Assembly (NCBI RefSeq): GCF_003797185.1
Contig: NZ_RKMH01000002.1
Coordinates: 310,001-374,000, forward strand
Length of the DNA: 64,000 nt
From: Gordonia oryzae
GTDB taxonomy: Bacteria; Actinomycetota; Actinomycetes; Mycobacteriales; Mycobacteriaceae
Direction of reading: 5' to 3'
The notes under the pieces were generated by a model, which was not told the origin of the DNA, did no database searches, and saw nothing but the letters and a program-made list of their open reading frames with translations. Each line of letters opens with the position of its first letter. Within the stretch, counting starts at the first letter, position 1. Positions 7,009 to 15,298 of this stretch are shown here, one piece after another. Position numbers and translations under genes: made by a program.

Positions 7009-8142
7009 GTGTCCGATCAGCTACCCGTGATTAGCCTATTCTCCGGTGCCGGCGGGCTTGACTTGGCAGTAGAACGGTTCGATGAAACGCGGCCGCTGCG
7101 GATCGCCGTAGCCACCGACTACGACGAGCCAGCACTCGCCACGCTCTCGAAAAACTTCCCTGAGACCGAGGTGCTCTGTAGCGACATCCGTGAGACGCAG
7201 TCTCAAGAATTGCTTGAGCGTGCAGAACTTTCAGTCGGCGATGCCGCGCTCCTTGTCGGCGGACCGCCATGCACGCCGTTCAGCAAGTCCGGATTCTGGA
7301 TAAAGGAGAAGCGGGAAAGCCGCGACCCGAACGCGTCGCTGCTCGATGAGTACGTACGTGTTGTCAAGGACACCCGGCCCGAGGCGATCGTCCTCGAGAA
7401 TGTCCAAGGGCTGACGTACAAGACCCATCGTGCACAGTTTGCGCGACTCATAGGTGGCCTGTCAGAACTGGGCTACAACCCGTCATGGAAGGTGCTGCTG
7501 GCAGCAGACTACGGAGTCCCTCAACTGCGCCGGAGAGTATTCGTAGTCGGCCGACGCGATGGTGTTCCGTTCGAGTTCCCATCTCCCACGCATTCAGGCT
7601 GGAGCGAACATACTCGTACGTTCGACGAGTCGAAGATCCCTTACGTCACTGCTCGGCAGGCAATCGGGGATCTGACAGGCGCTGACTCGGAGGAGGGCGA
7701 GCTGGTCGAAGGCGAGTTCGCTGAGCTTGCGGCCGAAGTCCCGGGTGGACAGAACTACCTGTGGCATACCGACCGCTACGGCGGGCGAGATATCTTCAAG
7801 TGGCGCAGCCGATACTGGACATTTCTTCTCAGGCTCGATCCTGACCGGCCATCGAGCACGATCCAGGCGCAACCGGGACCATGGGTCGGACCGTTCCACT
7901 GGGAGAACGTCCCCAATGAACAGGGACAGCTGCGAGCACGTCGCCTGCGGGTGCCTGAGATTCTGCGGCTGATGACGTTTCCCGATGACTTCGTGCTCGT
8001 GGGCAACCGCGCAGACGCACAGCGCCAGCTGGGCAACGCGGTGCCTTTCGGACTCGGTAGCGTGGTTGTTCGTGCTCTGATGGAACAGCTCGGGCATGTG
8101 GAGCCAGGATCGGGGGCAAGCACCCAGCTGCAGCTGCTGTAG
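7009..8142 (+). CDS. DNA (cytosine-5)-methyltransferase
   Basis: A 377-residue type II m5C methyltransferase that would protect host DNA. Motif I is ISLFSGAGGLDLA near the N-terminus, motif IV with the catalytic Cys is GGPPCTPFS (Cys 88), motif VI is VLENVQGL, motif VIII is YGVPQLRRRVF, and motifs IX-X are RLRVPEILRLMTFPDDF and QRQLGNAVP. All catalytic motifs are present, so it should be active. Between VIII and IX lies a variable target-recognition region of about 90 residues. GTG 7009 has GAGG six bases upstream; GTG 6997 is an in-frame alternative. A restriction gene of SacI type follows, so GAGCTC is a possible but untested target. Confidence 0.93.
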   Translation: MSDQLPVISLFSGAGGLDLAVERFDETRPLRIAVATDYDEPALATLSKNFPETEVLCSDIRETQSQELLERAELSVGDAALLVGGPPCTPFSKSGFWIKEKRESRDPNASLLDEYVRVVKDTRPEAIVLENVQGLTYKTHRAQFARLIGGLSELGYNPSWKVLLAADYGVPQLRRRVFVVGRRDGVPFEFPSPTHSGWSEHTRTFDESKIPYVTARQAIGDLTGADSEEGELVEGEFAELAAEVPGGQNYLWHTDRYGGRDIFKWRSRYWTFLLRLDPDRPSSTIQAQPGPWVGPFHWENVPNEQGQLRARRLRVPEILRLMTFPDDFVLVGNRADAQRQLGNAVPFGLGSVVVRALMEQLGHVEPGSGASTQLQLL

Positions 8143-8234
8143 ACCCGCCGGATGCACCGCAGCTGACACTGCCATCATGAGTATCGTGGCTTGCAGATAG
8201 TCTGTACCTCTCGACATAGAGGTGGAGGCTCAGT

Positions 8235-9302
8235 GTGGCGATCACGATCAGAATGCCCGAAGCAGAGCGGGTGATGGAACAGGCATACGACCTCGCGTGC
8301 TCCGATACCTCCTTGCCGGACTATTGGACATCTGTAGCGCAACAGACCTTCGCCATGGACTTCAAGACGTACACACCTGCGCTCGGTGCAGCTCTGCTTG
8401 CCCGGGCAGTCGACGATCGCGTCGATCCTCTCGCGATCAAGTCGGCTCACTCGCAGTACGCCTTCAGCTTGCGCACAGTCGGTCACAACCTTCTGATACC
8501 ACTAGCAGATCGTTATGGATTCTCCGTCCGAACGACGACGCGTGAACCACTCAATAACCAGCCATTCTTCCGCTACGATCATCTACTCGAAATCGATAGG
8601 GTGCGAAATCGTGCTGAGTTTGATCGATACGTCAACTCTCTCAAACCGCTGGCAAACTTGCACGGAGACGATGCGGTAGAAGCCCTAGCTGCGTTTGTCC
8701 GAGTCGGTTTGCAGGAGGCCGCTAACAGGCCAGGCTACGACGTTAGTCCAGCCGTAGGACATCTCGCCGGTGTCATCGCTGCGTCCGATTCCTTCATGGC
8801 TGACGGTTTGGATGTGCCGCGCAGGGCGCAAGCGCTGGTCGCTGCAGCGTTCGATTCGGTGCATGACGACGTGAGGTCGCGTGCAATCAATGACCCATCT
8901 CGAGACATCCCAGGGGATGTCCAACTGTACGACCCGAATGGCAAGGTCGTGGCCTCAGTGGAAGTGCGCACAAAACCCGTACAGCCCTGGGAGATTCGAG
9001 GTTTCGTGAACTCATGCCTCGAAGCAGATATTGACCGCGTTATGATCGCTGAGTTCCTCCCTGAATCGACACCTGTCAATGAGGGGACTCGCCCCAATGA
9101 TGCAACGCTGATGATTTATCACCTTCCGAGCGAGATGTTAGAGCAATTGTGGGCTGCATCGGCGAAGGGGCCAGCGGCAGGGGCTGCCGAGTTATTTCAC
9201 GAAAGAATGATCAATCGACTCGTAGAGATCGAGGCTCCGGAAACGTCGGTGCGCCGCTGGATCGAAATGATCGAACGAAATAAGAGAGATAGTGCGGAAT
9301 GA
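8235..9302 (+). CDS. Type II restriction endonuclease, SacI-like
   Basis: A 355-residue protein, likely the restriction partner of the methyltransferase 92 bp upstream. I associate its sequence with the SacI family: residues 193-250 contain DVPRRAQALVAAAF, then IPGDVQLYDPNGKVVASVEV followed by RTK. This reads as a PD-(D/E)xK-type active site with Asp 228 and Glu 243, with Arg 245 where Lys is usual. The family match is from memory and the exact recognition sequence cannot be read. Start is GTG 8235 with GGAGG six bases upstream. Its end overlaps the next gene by ATGA, linking the two translationally. Composition is more AT-rich than the flanking chromosome. Confidence 0.75.
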   Translation: MAITIRMPEAERVMEQAYDLACSDTSLPDYWTSVAQQTFAMDFKTYTPALGAALLARAVDDRVDPLAIKSAHSQYAFSLRTVGHNLLIPLADRYGFSVRTTTREPLNNQPFFRYDHLLEIDRVRNRAEFDRYVNSLKPLANLHGDDAVEALAAFVRVGLQEAANRPGYDVSPAVGHLAGVIAASDSFMADGLDVPRRAQALVAAAFDSVHDDVRSRAINDPSRDIPGDVQLYDPNGKVVASVEVRTKPVQPWEIRGFVNSCLEADIDRVMIAEFLPESTPVNEGTRPNDATLMIYHLPSEMLEQLWAASAKGPAAGAAELFHERMINRLVEIEAPETSVRRWIEMIERNKRDSAE

Positions 9303-10993
9303 AAGTAAAGAGCGACGACCGTACTATTATAGAAGTTCTCCGGAGCTATTACCTGAGAATCCCACGATTTCAACGTCCATACGAATGGGAAGACGTTGAG
9401 ATAGATGAGTTCTGGGAAGATGTTACGACCGCCGATTCGGACTATTTCATTGGATCAATGGTTCTGTTCCAGTCAACCTACGGGACGCAGGGAGTCGTCG
9501 ATGGTCAACAGCGCATCACAACAATTACTGCCCTGTTGTGCGTTCTACGCGACAAATTTCGATCAGTAGGTAAGGACGACCAAGCAGATGGCCTCCAAAA
9601 TCTCATTGAGCGGGCGAGCGAGCTTGATAATCAGAAGCATTTTGTTTTGCAGCACGATCGGCCGAGTAAGTACCTGCGGTACGTCCAGGCTGGTCAGTCG
9701 GGGGATGAGCCCGCCATCGACGAATCTGAACGCCGCCTGAAGAAGGCGGTCGACCGGTTGCGGAACAAGGTCGATACTCTTTGTGCCGGGATAGTGGATA
9801 CTCAAGAGGTTGTCGGATTGCTCCTGAAATTGCGTGACTCGATACTTGAACTTCGCCTTATAACCGTTGAGGTGGATAACGAGGAGGATGCGACCGTAAT
9901 CTTTCAGACCTTGAATAGTCGTGGACGCGACCTGGAAACTGCAGACCTGGTGAAGAGTCATTTGTTCTCGATTCTTCGTGCAACTAATCCTCAAAACGAC
10001 GTCCCTCGCGAGAAGTGGAGTGGAATTCAAGAGAGCTTCTCAATATCCAAGGCAGACTTGCCTATGGATCGATTTCTTTTGCATAGTTGGCTATCACGGT
10101 ACGAGTACTTGGCAAGTGCCGATCTCGGAAAGACGGTCAGGCGGACGATATCGCGAGAACTCGCGGAAGGCTATCTGGATCAGTTGGTCGCGGATAGTCG
10201 ATTCTACAGAGAGATTCACGAACCAACATTTCGTGAGGCCTGGCAGCAAGAAGAAAGGCCGATCCTGGATGCGTTTAATGCACTGCAAATTTTTCGCGTC
10301 AGACAGCCGCTTCCCTGGCTCTTGTCAGCTTGGCGCGCGTACGGTGATAAGCAGATCAATCTGAAGTACGCCCGTATTGCAATACTAGCAATCGAGAGAT
10401 TCCACTTCATAGCAACGGCCATTTCCAGCCAGCCGTCTTCAGGTGGGGTCTCTAAGATGTACGCCGCCCATGCGCGGCAGCTCAGCACTGCTAACAGTAA
10501 TGACGCTCGGTACAAAATAGTTCGAGATCTCCACGCCAAACTATCTGACGATTCTCGCCTTCCTTCGCTCGATCAATTTTCTGCGGATTTTGCAGAACTC
10601 AGATATTCGCGCCGTTATACTCAACAGCAACGATTGGTGCTCCACATCTTGCAGCGCCTATACTCGTACCATTCAAATATTGAACCCGATTTCAAGCTAT
10701 TGACAGTGGAGCATATTATCCCGCAGGCTTCCCTGACTACGCCACCCTCGGCAGTTGCATCAATTGGGAATCTGATCCTCATCCCTCGAGAGCTGAATGA
10801 GAAACTCGCAGACAAGAACTTCGATGAAAAGCGATTAATTCTAGACGATGCCAGAAAATCGGGTGTGTATATTGACGATAGTATCATAAGTGCTAGTTCT
10901 TGGGGCGAGGCAGAGATAGCCAAGCGGTCACGCGATATGGCCGAAGAGGCGTTCGCTGCCGTCTGGTCGCTCTCAACCATCCCCGGCCTGTAG
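9299..10993 (+). CDS. DUF262/DUF1524 nuclease, GmrSD-like
   Basis: A 564-residue two-domain protein. The DUF262 (ParB-like) domain shows IPRFQRPYEW at residues 21-30 and DGQQR at 68-72, the motif implicated in NTP hydrolysis. The C-terminal DUF1524 HNH-type nuclease region shows HIIPQ at 472-476, then GNLILI and a downstream N-x-x-L..F-x-x-K pattern. Fused DUF262-DUF1524 proteins include GmrSD-type type IV enzymes that cut modified phage DNA. Here the gene overlaps the stop of the SacI-like gene, so it is part of the restriction operon. It is strikingly AT-rich compared with neighbours, a sign of recent transfer. A role as anti-phage nuclease is inferred. Confidence 0.85.
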   Translation: MKVKSDDRTIIEVLRSYYLRIPRFQRPYEWEDVEIDEFWEDVTTADSDYFIGSMVLFQSTYGTQGVVDGQQRITTITALLCVLRDKFRSVGKDDQADGLQNLIERASELDNQKHFVLQHDRPSKYLRYVQAGQSGDEPAIDESERRLKKAVDRLRNKVDTLCAGIVDTQEVVGLLLKLRDSILELRLITVEVDNEEDATVIFQTLNSRGRDLETADLVKSHLFSILRATNPQNDVPREKWSGIQESFSISKADLPMDRFLLHSWLSRYEYLASADLGKTVRRTISRELAEGYLDQLVADSRFYREIHEPTFREAWQQEERPILDAFNALQIFRVRQPLPWLLSAWRAYGDKQINLKYARIAILAIERFHFIATAISSQPSSGGVSKMYAAHARQLSTANSNDARYKIVRDLHAKLSDDSRLPSLDQFSADFAELRYSRRYTQQQRLVLHILQRLYSYHSNIEPDFKLLTVEHIIPQASLTTPPSAVASIGNLILIPRELNEKLADKNFDEKRLILDDARKSGVYIDDSIISASSWGEAEIAKRSRDMAEEAFAAVWSLSTIPGL

Positions 10994-11014
10994 CGTCGAG
11001 TATTGTGGCCATTA

Positions 11015-11533
11015 TCAGCTCCCCGAGGAATCGCTCCATCCTGGTCGTGGCCGCATTCGGGTGCCGCGCTTCTTGAGGACGTTGGCGATGGTGGCGTGAG
11101 AGACGCCGAAGTGAGCACCGAGGGTGGCAAGTGACTTGCCTGCTTCGTAGAGCTGTGCGGCTTCGCTCACCTGTTCGTCCGTGAGGCCTTGGCGACGGAG
11201 CGGAACGCCCTGCTCGCGGAGGATGGTGGCGACACGAGTTTTAGATATGCCGTAGCGACTGCCAATGCACTGAGTGGATTGGCCAGCTTCGTACGCGTGC
11301 ACGATCTCGACTGTGTCTTCGGCTGTCAGAAAGCGCCTGGAGCGCGGCGGAGAGGTGTCGGAGTCAGCCTGGGGCGACCGGTGTGGTGATGAGGTGATTC
11401 GTTCTTGCAGGTCATGCCACTTTCTTGACAGGTGTACAAGTTTCGAGTTTCTTCGTACTAGCTCCACAGATCGGATAGGTAAGCGTCCGTACTCGAACCA
11501 AATTCGATGTCGTTGTGGAGCCGCTACATACAA
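11015..11533 (-). CDS. Protein with two helix-turn-helix domains
   Basis: A 172-residue protein with two similar helix-turn-helix units: about residues 70-105 (TAEDTVEIVHAYEAGQ, then GISKTRVATILREQGVP) and about 116-155 (TDEQVSEAAQLYEAGKS, then GVSHATIANVLKKRG). The N-terminal 50 residues are basic. This resembles the DNA-binding tail of resolvases and transposases without a catalytic domain, so it may be a regulator or a relic. The in-frame start is TTG at 11533 with no clear ribosome site, and a downstream start is possible. It converges on the DUF262 gene. A degenerate copy of its last 24 codons occurs at 13543-13614. Confidence 0.6.
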   Translation of the reverse strand: MYVAAPQRHRIWFEYGRLPIRSVELVRRNSKLVHLSRKWHDLQERITSSPHRSPQADSDTSPPRSRRFLTAEDTVEIVHAYEAGQSTQCIGSRYGISKTRVATILREQGVPLRRQGLTDEQVSEAAQLYEAGKSLATLGAHFGVSHATIANVLKKRGTRMRPRPGWSDSSGS

Positions 11534-11637
11534 CGAGGGCAGCCAGTAGGCGATGAGCGCCGTGTTCTACTATCGCTTGTAGCCGCGCGGGCGCCTCGGT
11601 GCTCTAGCCTGCAACTATTCGCTGCAACAGGACGCGT

Positions 11638-12471
11638 CTACGGCGTGGCGAGGAAGCGATCGGTGATGGTGTCGACGCTCAGTAGCTCTTGGATGTACTG
11701 CTCGCGCCCGTCAATCTCTGCCGGAGTCATCATCACGAAGCGGATACCCTCGTCGCCAGCGATCGAGACCAACGCTCGGAGGGCGGGGCGTTCAAGGCCG
11801 CGAACACACACCGACGTTTCGCCAGGCCACAATGCCTCCGTGAAGCGGGCGGCGTCGACGTGAGATATGAACAGAGCGATCACGCTGTTTGCATCGTGCT
11901 CTCCTTCGGGGCTGTTGCCCAACGGGATCCGCAAGTGAGTCCCTGTCGTCTCCCCGTTCGCGGCCTCCATAAGGACCCAGAACGGTTGACCAACAGCATT
12001 GCTATCAGGGAGGGCGAGGGGCTGGAACCAGGAACCGACGATCGCGCCAAAGTGTGGGAGGTTGCTGGCGTCGTAATGGGTGACTCCACGGTCTTCGAGG
12101 TACTTCTTGGCTCCACTTTGGTAGCCGCGCGGTGCCACGAACACGCCGATCGCGTTCGGTATCTCCGCGACCGTGGTGGAAAATGCCATCGCGTCCTTTC
12201 GGCTGGCTGGCCGATTCTGATCCTTGCACTCAATGGCGGCCCGATGTCGGATTCCGGCGAAGGTGTACTCCATGAAGACATCGATCTCGTGGGTGTCGCC
12301 GTGGATGTCCGATACGCGGGCGCGGTGGGTCACGTTCACATCCTGAGCGTGGGTCACGAGAAGAGACTCGTGCATGTATCGCACGTACCGCTCAAGGAAC
12401 TCCCCGGAGAGTGGCTCCTTTCCTTCCTCTCGTCTCTTCCACTCAGCAAAGTCGTCGCGAAATTGGTCCAC
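11638..12471 (-). CDS. Mrr-like restriction endonuclease
   Basis: A 277-residue protein. The PD-(D/E)xK-type core is readable as THEIDVFMEYTF, then AAIECKDQ (Asp, and Glu-Cys-Lys), followed by a strand-helix unit GVFVAPRGYQSGAKKYLEDRG that is typical of the Mrr/RecB-like nuclease fold. The C-terminal half is unassigned. GTG 12471 is favoured over ATG 12519 because GGAGG lies four bases upstream of it. It stands as a single gene between the HTH gene and the toxin-antitoxin pair. Expected role: restriction of foreign or methylated DNA; it may also be a stand-alone effector. No methyltransferase partner is adjacent. Confidence 0.75.
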   Translation of the reverse strand: MDQFRDDFAEWKRREEGKEPLSGEFLERYVRYMHESLLVTHAQDVNVTHRARVSDIHGDTHEIDVFMEYTFAGIRHRAAIECKDQNRPASRKDAMAFSTTVAEIPNAIGVFVAPRGYQSGAKKYLEDRGVTHYDASNLPHFGAIVGSWFQPLALPDSNAVGQPFWVLMEAANGETTGTHLRIPLGNSPEGEHDANSVIALFISHVDAARFTEALWPGETSVCVRGLERPALRALVSIAGDEGIRFVMMTPAEIDGREQYIQELLSVDTITDRFLATP

Positions 12472-12878
12472 GGGTCCTCCTCTAGCCTGTGTCTGGAGGC
12501 TACGACGCGGGACTGACATCGTTGTGTGCGATGCGCTCTAGCCGTACGGCGTGCGATGCGCCGGAGCGCTCGGCCCTTACAGATTGATCTCTACATTCAG
12601 CGGTGCCGCCGCAGGCGATGGTCGTCGGAGCTAGAGCGAGCGGCTTCGCATTCTGAAGACGAGGCTGCGGAAGGAGATCGACACATAGGCAAGGCTCGCG
12701 CGTCCGACTGGGTGTCATGGTGCAGCCTGGTGGTCAACCTTGGGGTGGCGGTGGTGATGGCATTGCAGGTTGTCGCCGATTCTGTATCCGCTTGTGGCGG
12801 GCAGGATGAGATGTCAGTGCCTGCTGCCGGGTCAGTCTGATTGTCGAAATGCGGCTCAGAGTCTGAGAGACTGAACGC
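12472..12878. other. Gene-free stretch between divergent defence genes
   Basis: About 400 bp without a supported gene. It holds an 11-bp direct repeat GTGCGATGCGC (12526-12536 and 12551-12561) flanking the palindrome GCCGTACGGC at 12541-12550, and the palindrome CTCAGA-G-TCTGAG at 12855-12867 just ahead of the MNT-type gene. Open frames across it show no domains and were not called. Confidence 0.5.
12855..12867. promoter_or_regulatory. Palindrome upstream of toxin-antitoxin pair
   Basis: A perfect 6-1-6 inverted repeat (CTCAGA, G, TCTGAG) ends 11 bp before the MNT gene start. It is well placed to be an autoregulatory operator or part of the ribosome-site region (GAGAG follows it). No binding protein is known. 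Confidence 0.35.
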
Positions 12879-13184
12879 ATGACCACCGCGATCCCGCTCA
12901 ACACGGAAGCGATCGCTGCTGTGTGCGTGCGGTATGGGGTCGATCGGTTGCGGATCTTCGGATCGGTCTTGACCGAGACATTTGATCCGGGCCGGAGCGA
13001 CGTCGATTTCCTGGTGGAGTTCAAGACCGGCCGCGAAAACGCGTTTCATGACTACTTCGACCTCAAGACGGCGCTTGAACAGATCGTTGAGTGCGATGTT
13101 GACCTCGTCGTGGCCAACGCGGTGAAGAATCCCTATGTCGCCAAGTCCATCTTCGACAGCGCTGAAGATGTCTACGCGCCCTGA
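12879..13184 (+). CDS. MNT-type nucleotidyltransferase antitoxin
   Basis: A 101-residue minimal nucleotidyltransferase. The signature is complete: GSVLTETFDPGRSDVDFLVE (residues 30-49), giving G-S, then D-x-D, with a third acidic residue at VDLVV near residue 77. In MntA/HepT-type pairs the MNT protein adds AMP to a tyrosine of the HEPN toxin and silences it; this protein has the catalytic residues for that. Its stop overlaps the start of the HEPN gene by 17 bp, so they are coupled. A palindrome lies just upstream. Confidence 0.9.
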   Translation: MTTAIPLNTEAIAAVCVRYGVDRLRIFGSVLTETFDPGRSDVDFLVEFKTGRENAFHDYFDLKTALEQIVECDVDLVVANAVKNPYVAKSIFDSAEDVYAP

Positions 13185-13533
13185 CAACCGTCCGGCCGCT
13201 TATGTTTGGGACGCGCTGACCGCGGCGCGGAACGCGCGGTTGATCCTCGCCGAGGTCTCACTCGATGGCTACGTGGGAAACCTACTCCTCGAGTCTGCGA
13301 CCGAGCGTCAGATGGAGATCATCGGAGAAGCCCTTCGCAACCTCCGGCGAGTCGATGAGGATCTCGCTGACCGAATACCGCACGTACACAAGATTATTGG
13401 GATGCGCAATGTCCTTGTACATGGCTACGTCCAGGTAGACAGCTTGATTGTGTGGACAGCAGCGACGACGGACGTGTCGGAGCTCATACCTGTGCTGGAT
13501 GCCCTGCTCGGCGAGTTCGAGAAGGAGTTGTAG
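13168..13533 (+). CDS. HEPN-domain toxin (HepT/DUF86-like)
   Basis: A 121-residue helical protein, the presumed RNase toxin of the pair with the MNT gene. The HEPN motif R-x4-H-x-Y is intact at about residues 81-88 (RNVLVHGY), which provides both the catalytic Arg/His and the tyrosine that MntA-type partners AMPylate. An upstream helix carries ESATERQMEIIGEALRN, typical of DUF86. The start used is ATG 13168, inside the MNT frame; longer starts would only extend the overlap. Nothing suggests inactivation. Confidence 0.88.
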   Translation: MSTRPDNRPAAYVWDALTAARNARLILAEVSLDGYVGNLLLESATERQMEIIGEALRNLRRVDEDLADRIPHVHKIIGMRNVLVHGYVQVDSLIVWTAATTDVSELIPVLDALLGEFEKEL

Positions 13534-13542
13534 CTTCACCAG

Positions 13543-13614
13543 CCTGGACGTGGTCGCAGTCGGACGCCACGACACTTGAGGACGTTAGCGATGGTGACGT
13601 GGGAGGACGAAGTG
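13543..13614 (-). pseudogene. Duplicated 3' tail of the double-HTH gene
   Basis: These 72 bases match 11040-11113 at roughly four positions in five and translate on the minus strand to SHVTIANVLKCRGVRLRPRPGW, the counterpart of SHATIANVLKKRGTRMRPRPGW in the gene at 11015. Only the last HTH remains; upstream codons do not continue the homology. It is the remnant of a second copy. Confidence 0.7.
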
Positions 13615-13731
13615 GAAGTACATGCCCTACACACGAGGGGCTGGTCGATCTCGGCGATCGCTCGGCACACCTGGCAGGTCCCCGATAACCGGTCCATCGA
13701 CGTCCACGACACCACCGAATCATTCCTTTGA
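13591..13731 (+). pseudogene. IS21 istA-like N-terminal fragment
   Basis: A 46-codon frame from ATG 13591 begins VTWEDEVEVHALHTRGW and continues SISAIARHT, which matches the start of IS21-family IstA transposases (E-V-E-V-H-x-L-x-x-x-G-W-S-I-S-A-I-A-R). The similarity ends abruptly after HT, where IstA would continue with a conserved arginine-rich HTH, and the frame stops at 13731. It is a truncated insertion-sequence relic marking the right side of the island. Confidence 0.65.
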
Positions 13732-13981
13732 CAGGGGCGGCAATGCGTACCGAGCCTGGCGGCGTAGCCCTTGGTCACGAGCTCCGAACGAGGTCACGGG
13801 CGGTTCGACCCCCGCCAGATGGCGGAACTTGCCCCGCCCGTCGGAGGCTAGGTGCGGAGCGCAGTGGGTGCGAGCACCTCCGCACCGGTACCCTATCAAC
13901 CAGCGACATCTCTGTGCCGCTAAGTCGTCCGAGCCGCCATGTGCCGTTCTGCGGTGCCTGCAATCTGGAGAGTCCGCCCCG
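13732..13981. other. Gene-free stretch ahead of the antiporter, with a hairpin
   Basis: No supported gene. A 9-bp perfect inverted repeat (GGTGCGGAG at 13851-13859 and CTCCGCACC at 13878-13886, 18-nt loop) lies about 95 bp before the antiporter start. It may be a leader hairpin or a terminator of the island side. Frames in this stretch look like decayed sequence. Confidence 0.45.
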
Positions 13982-15259
13982 ATGGCCACTGTTGTGTTGT
14001 TCGTTGCGGGCTCTCTGCTCGTATGGGCGGCCGGTCACCAACTGCTGTTGCGCTTGACGATCACCGGCCCGCTGTTGATGGTGGCGATCGGTGGATGTGC
14101 CGGCTGGTTGTTCAACCAGCAGGCCTTGACATTCTTTGACTCAAAGCTCGCGTTGTACCTAGCCGAGGTGATTCTCGCGCTGCTGCTGTTCGTCGACGCT
14201 ATCGACGTCCGTGGTTCTGTGCGCTCACATCTCACTGCTGTCCCGATCCGACTGTTGGCGATAGCCTTGCCGCTGTCGCTACTGTTCGTGGTCATCCTCG
14301 GACTCTCGCTGCCGCTGGGTCTGTCGGTTGTTGCGATACTTGCCATTTCGTGCCTGGCTGTGCCAGTTGACTTCTCGCCCGAGATCTCGCTCATCCGCAA
14401 TCGGCGAATTCCGGAGTCTGTCCGACGCTGGTTGACTATTGAGAGCGGGTACAACGACGGACTCGTCTCGCCCTTTCTGCTGGCGACGCTGGCGCTGGCG
14501 ACCACGACCGGCGACCCCAGGGACCAGGCGATCAGTGTCTTTCTCAAGGCGGCACCGTCGGGGGCGATCGCGGTCGGTGTCGGCTTGGTCGTCGGCACCG
14601 CCGCGGGCTGGCTGTTCCGTCAGGCAGCCGCCCGAGGATGGAGCGACGAGCGCAGTACCCGGCTTGGCGTCCTCGCTTTGCCGATGTTCACCTTTGCCCT
14701 TGCCGTCCTCGCACATGGCAACGGCTTCGTCTCGTCCTTCGTGTGTGGCGTGGCGGTGCGGATCGCGTTGTCGCGGAACCGTTCGGAGAGTGAGGTGCGC
14801 CCGAACTTCCGGCTGGCTGAGGACGTCGCGGAACTGACCAACCTCATCCTGTGGTTGGCATTCGGTGCGGCATCGGTGGCGTTGCTCGCCGGTGCTTTGG
14901 ATTGGTGGCCGGCGATCGTGTTGGCGGGGTTCGTTCTCACGCTCGGACGGATGCTTCCCGTGCTGTTGTCGTTGGCCGGAAGCGGCGTGAACTGGCGCGA
15001 CCGTACGTTCATGGCAACCATGGGACCGCGCGGCGCGGCCTCGATCGTGTTCGGGCTCATCGCATTCAACGCGCTGCCGGGTGACGACGGAATCGCGGTG
15101 CTCTCGGCGACATGCATCATCGTCTTGGGTAGCCTTCTTCTCCACGGCATGGGCGCGCCGGTAGTCATCAGGGCACTCTACGGCCCTGCCACCACACCGA
15201 CAGCTCGCCGACGCCGCCGCCGTACCCGCAGTGACCAGCAGACAGGGAGTCGAACATGA
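13982..15259 (+). CDS. CPA1-type sodium/proton antiporter
   Basis: A 425-residue polytopic membrane protein of about 12 helices. The ion-binding region is visible as AVPVDFSPEISLIRNRR and then TIESGYNDGLVSPF (E-S-G-x-N-D), the conserved helix-5/6 motif of the NhaP/NHE-like CPA1 family. It would exchange cytosolic Na+ or K+ for protons. The C-terminus is a short basic tail (TARRRRRRTRSDQQ), with no regulatory domain. Start is ATG 13982, with GGAG eleven bases upstream. Much longer upstream starts run through mobile-element remnants and are not credible. Confidence 0.88.
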   Translation: MATVVLFVAGSLLVWAAGHQLLLRLTITGPLLMVAIGGCAGWLFNQQALTFFDSKLALYLAEVILALLLFVDAIDVRGSVRSHLTAVPIRLLAIALPLSLLFVVILGLSLPLGLSVVAILAISCLAVPVDFSPEISLIRNRRIPESVRRWLTIESGYNDGLVSPFLLATLALATTTGDPRDQAISVFLKAAPSGAIAVGVGLVVGTAAGWLFRQAAARGWSDERSTRLGVLALPMFTFALAVLAHGNGFVSSFVCGVAVRIALSRNRSESEVRPNFRLAEDVAELTNLILWLAFGAASVALLAGALDWWPAIVLAGFVLTLGRMLPVLLSLAGSGVNWRDRTFMATMGPRGAASIVFGLIAFNALPGDDGIAVLSATCIIVLGSLLLHGMGAPVVIRALYGPATTPTARRRRRRTRSDQQTGSRT

Positions 15260-15298
15260 CGCGAGTTCGGATGTCGTTGCGAACGAAATAATCTTTCC

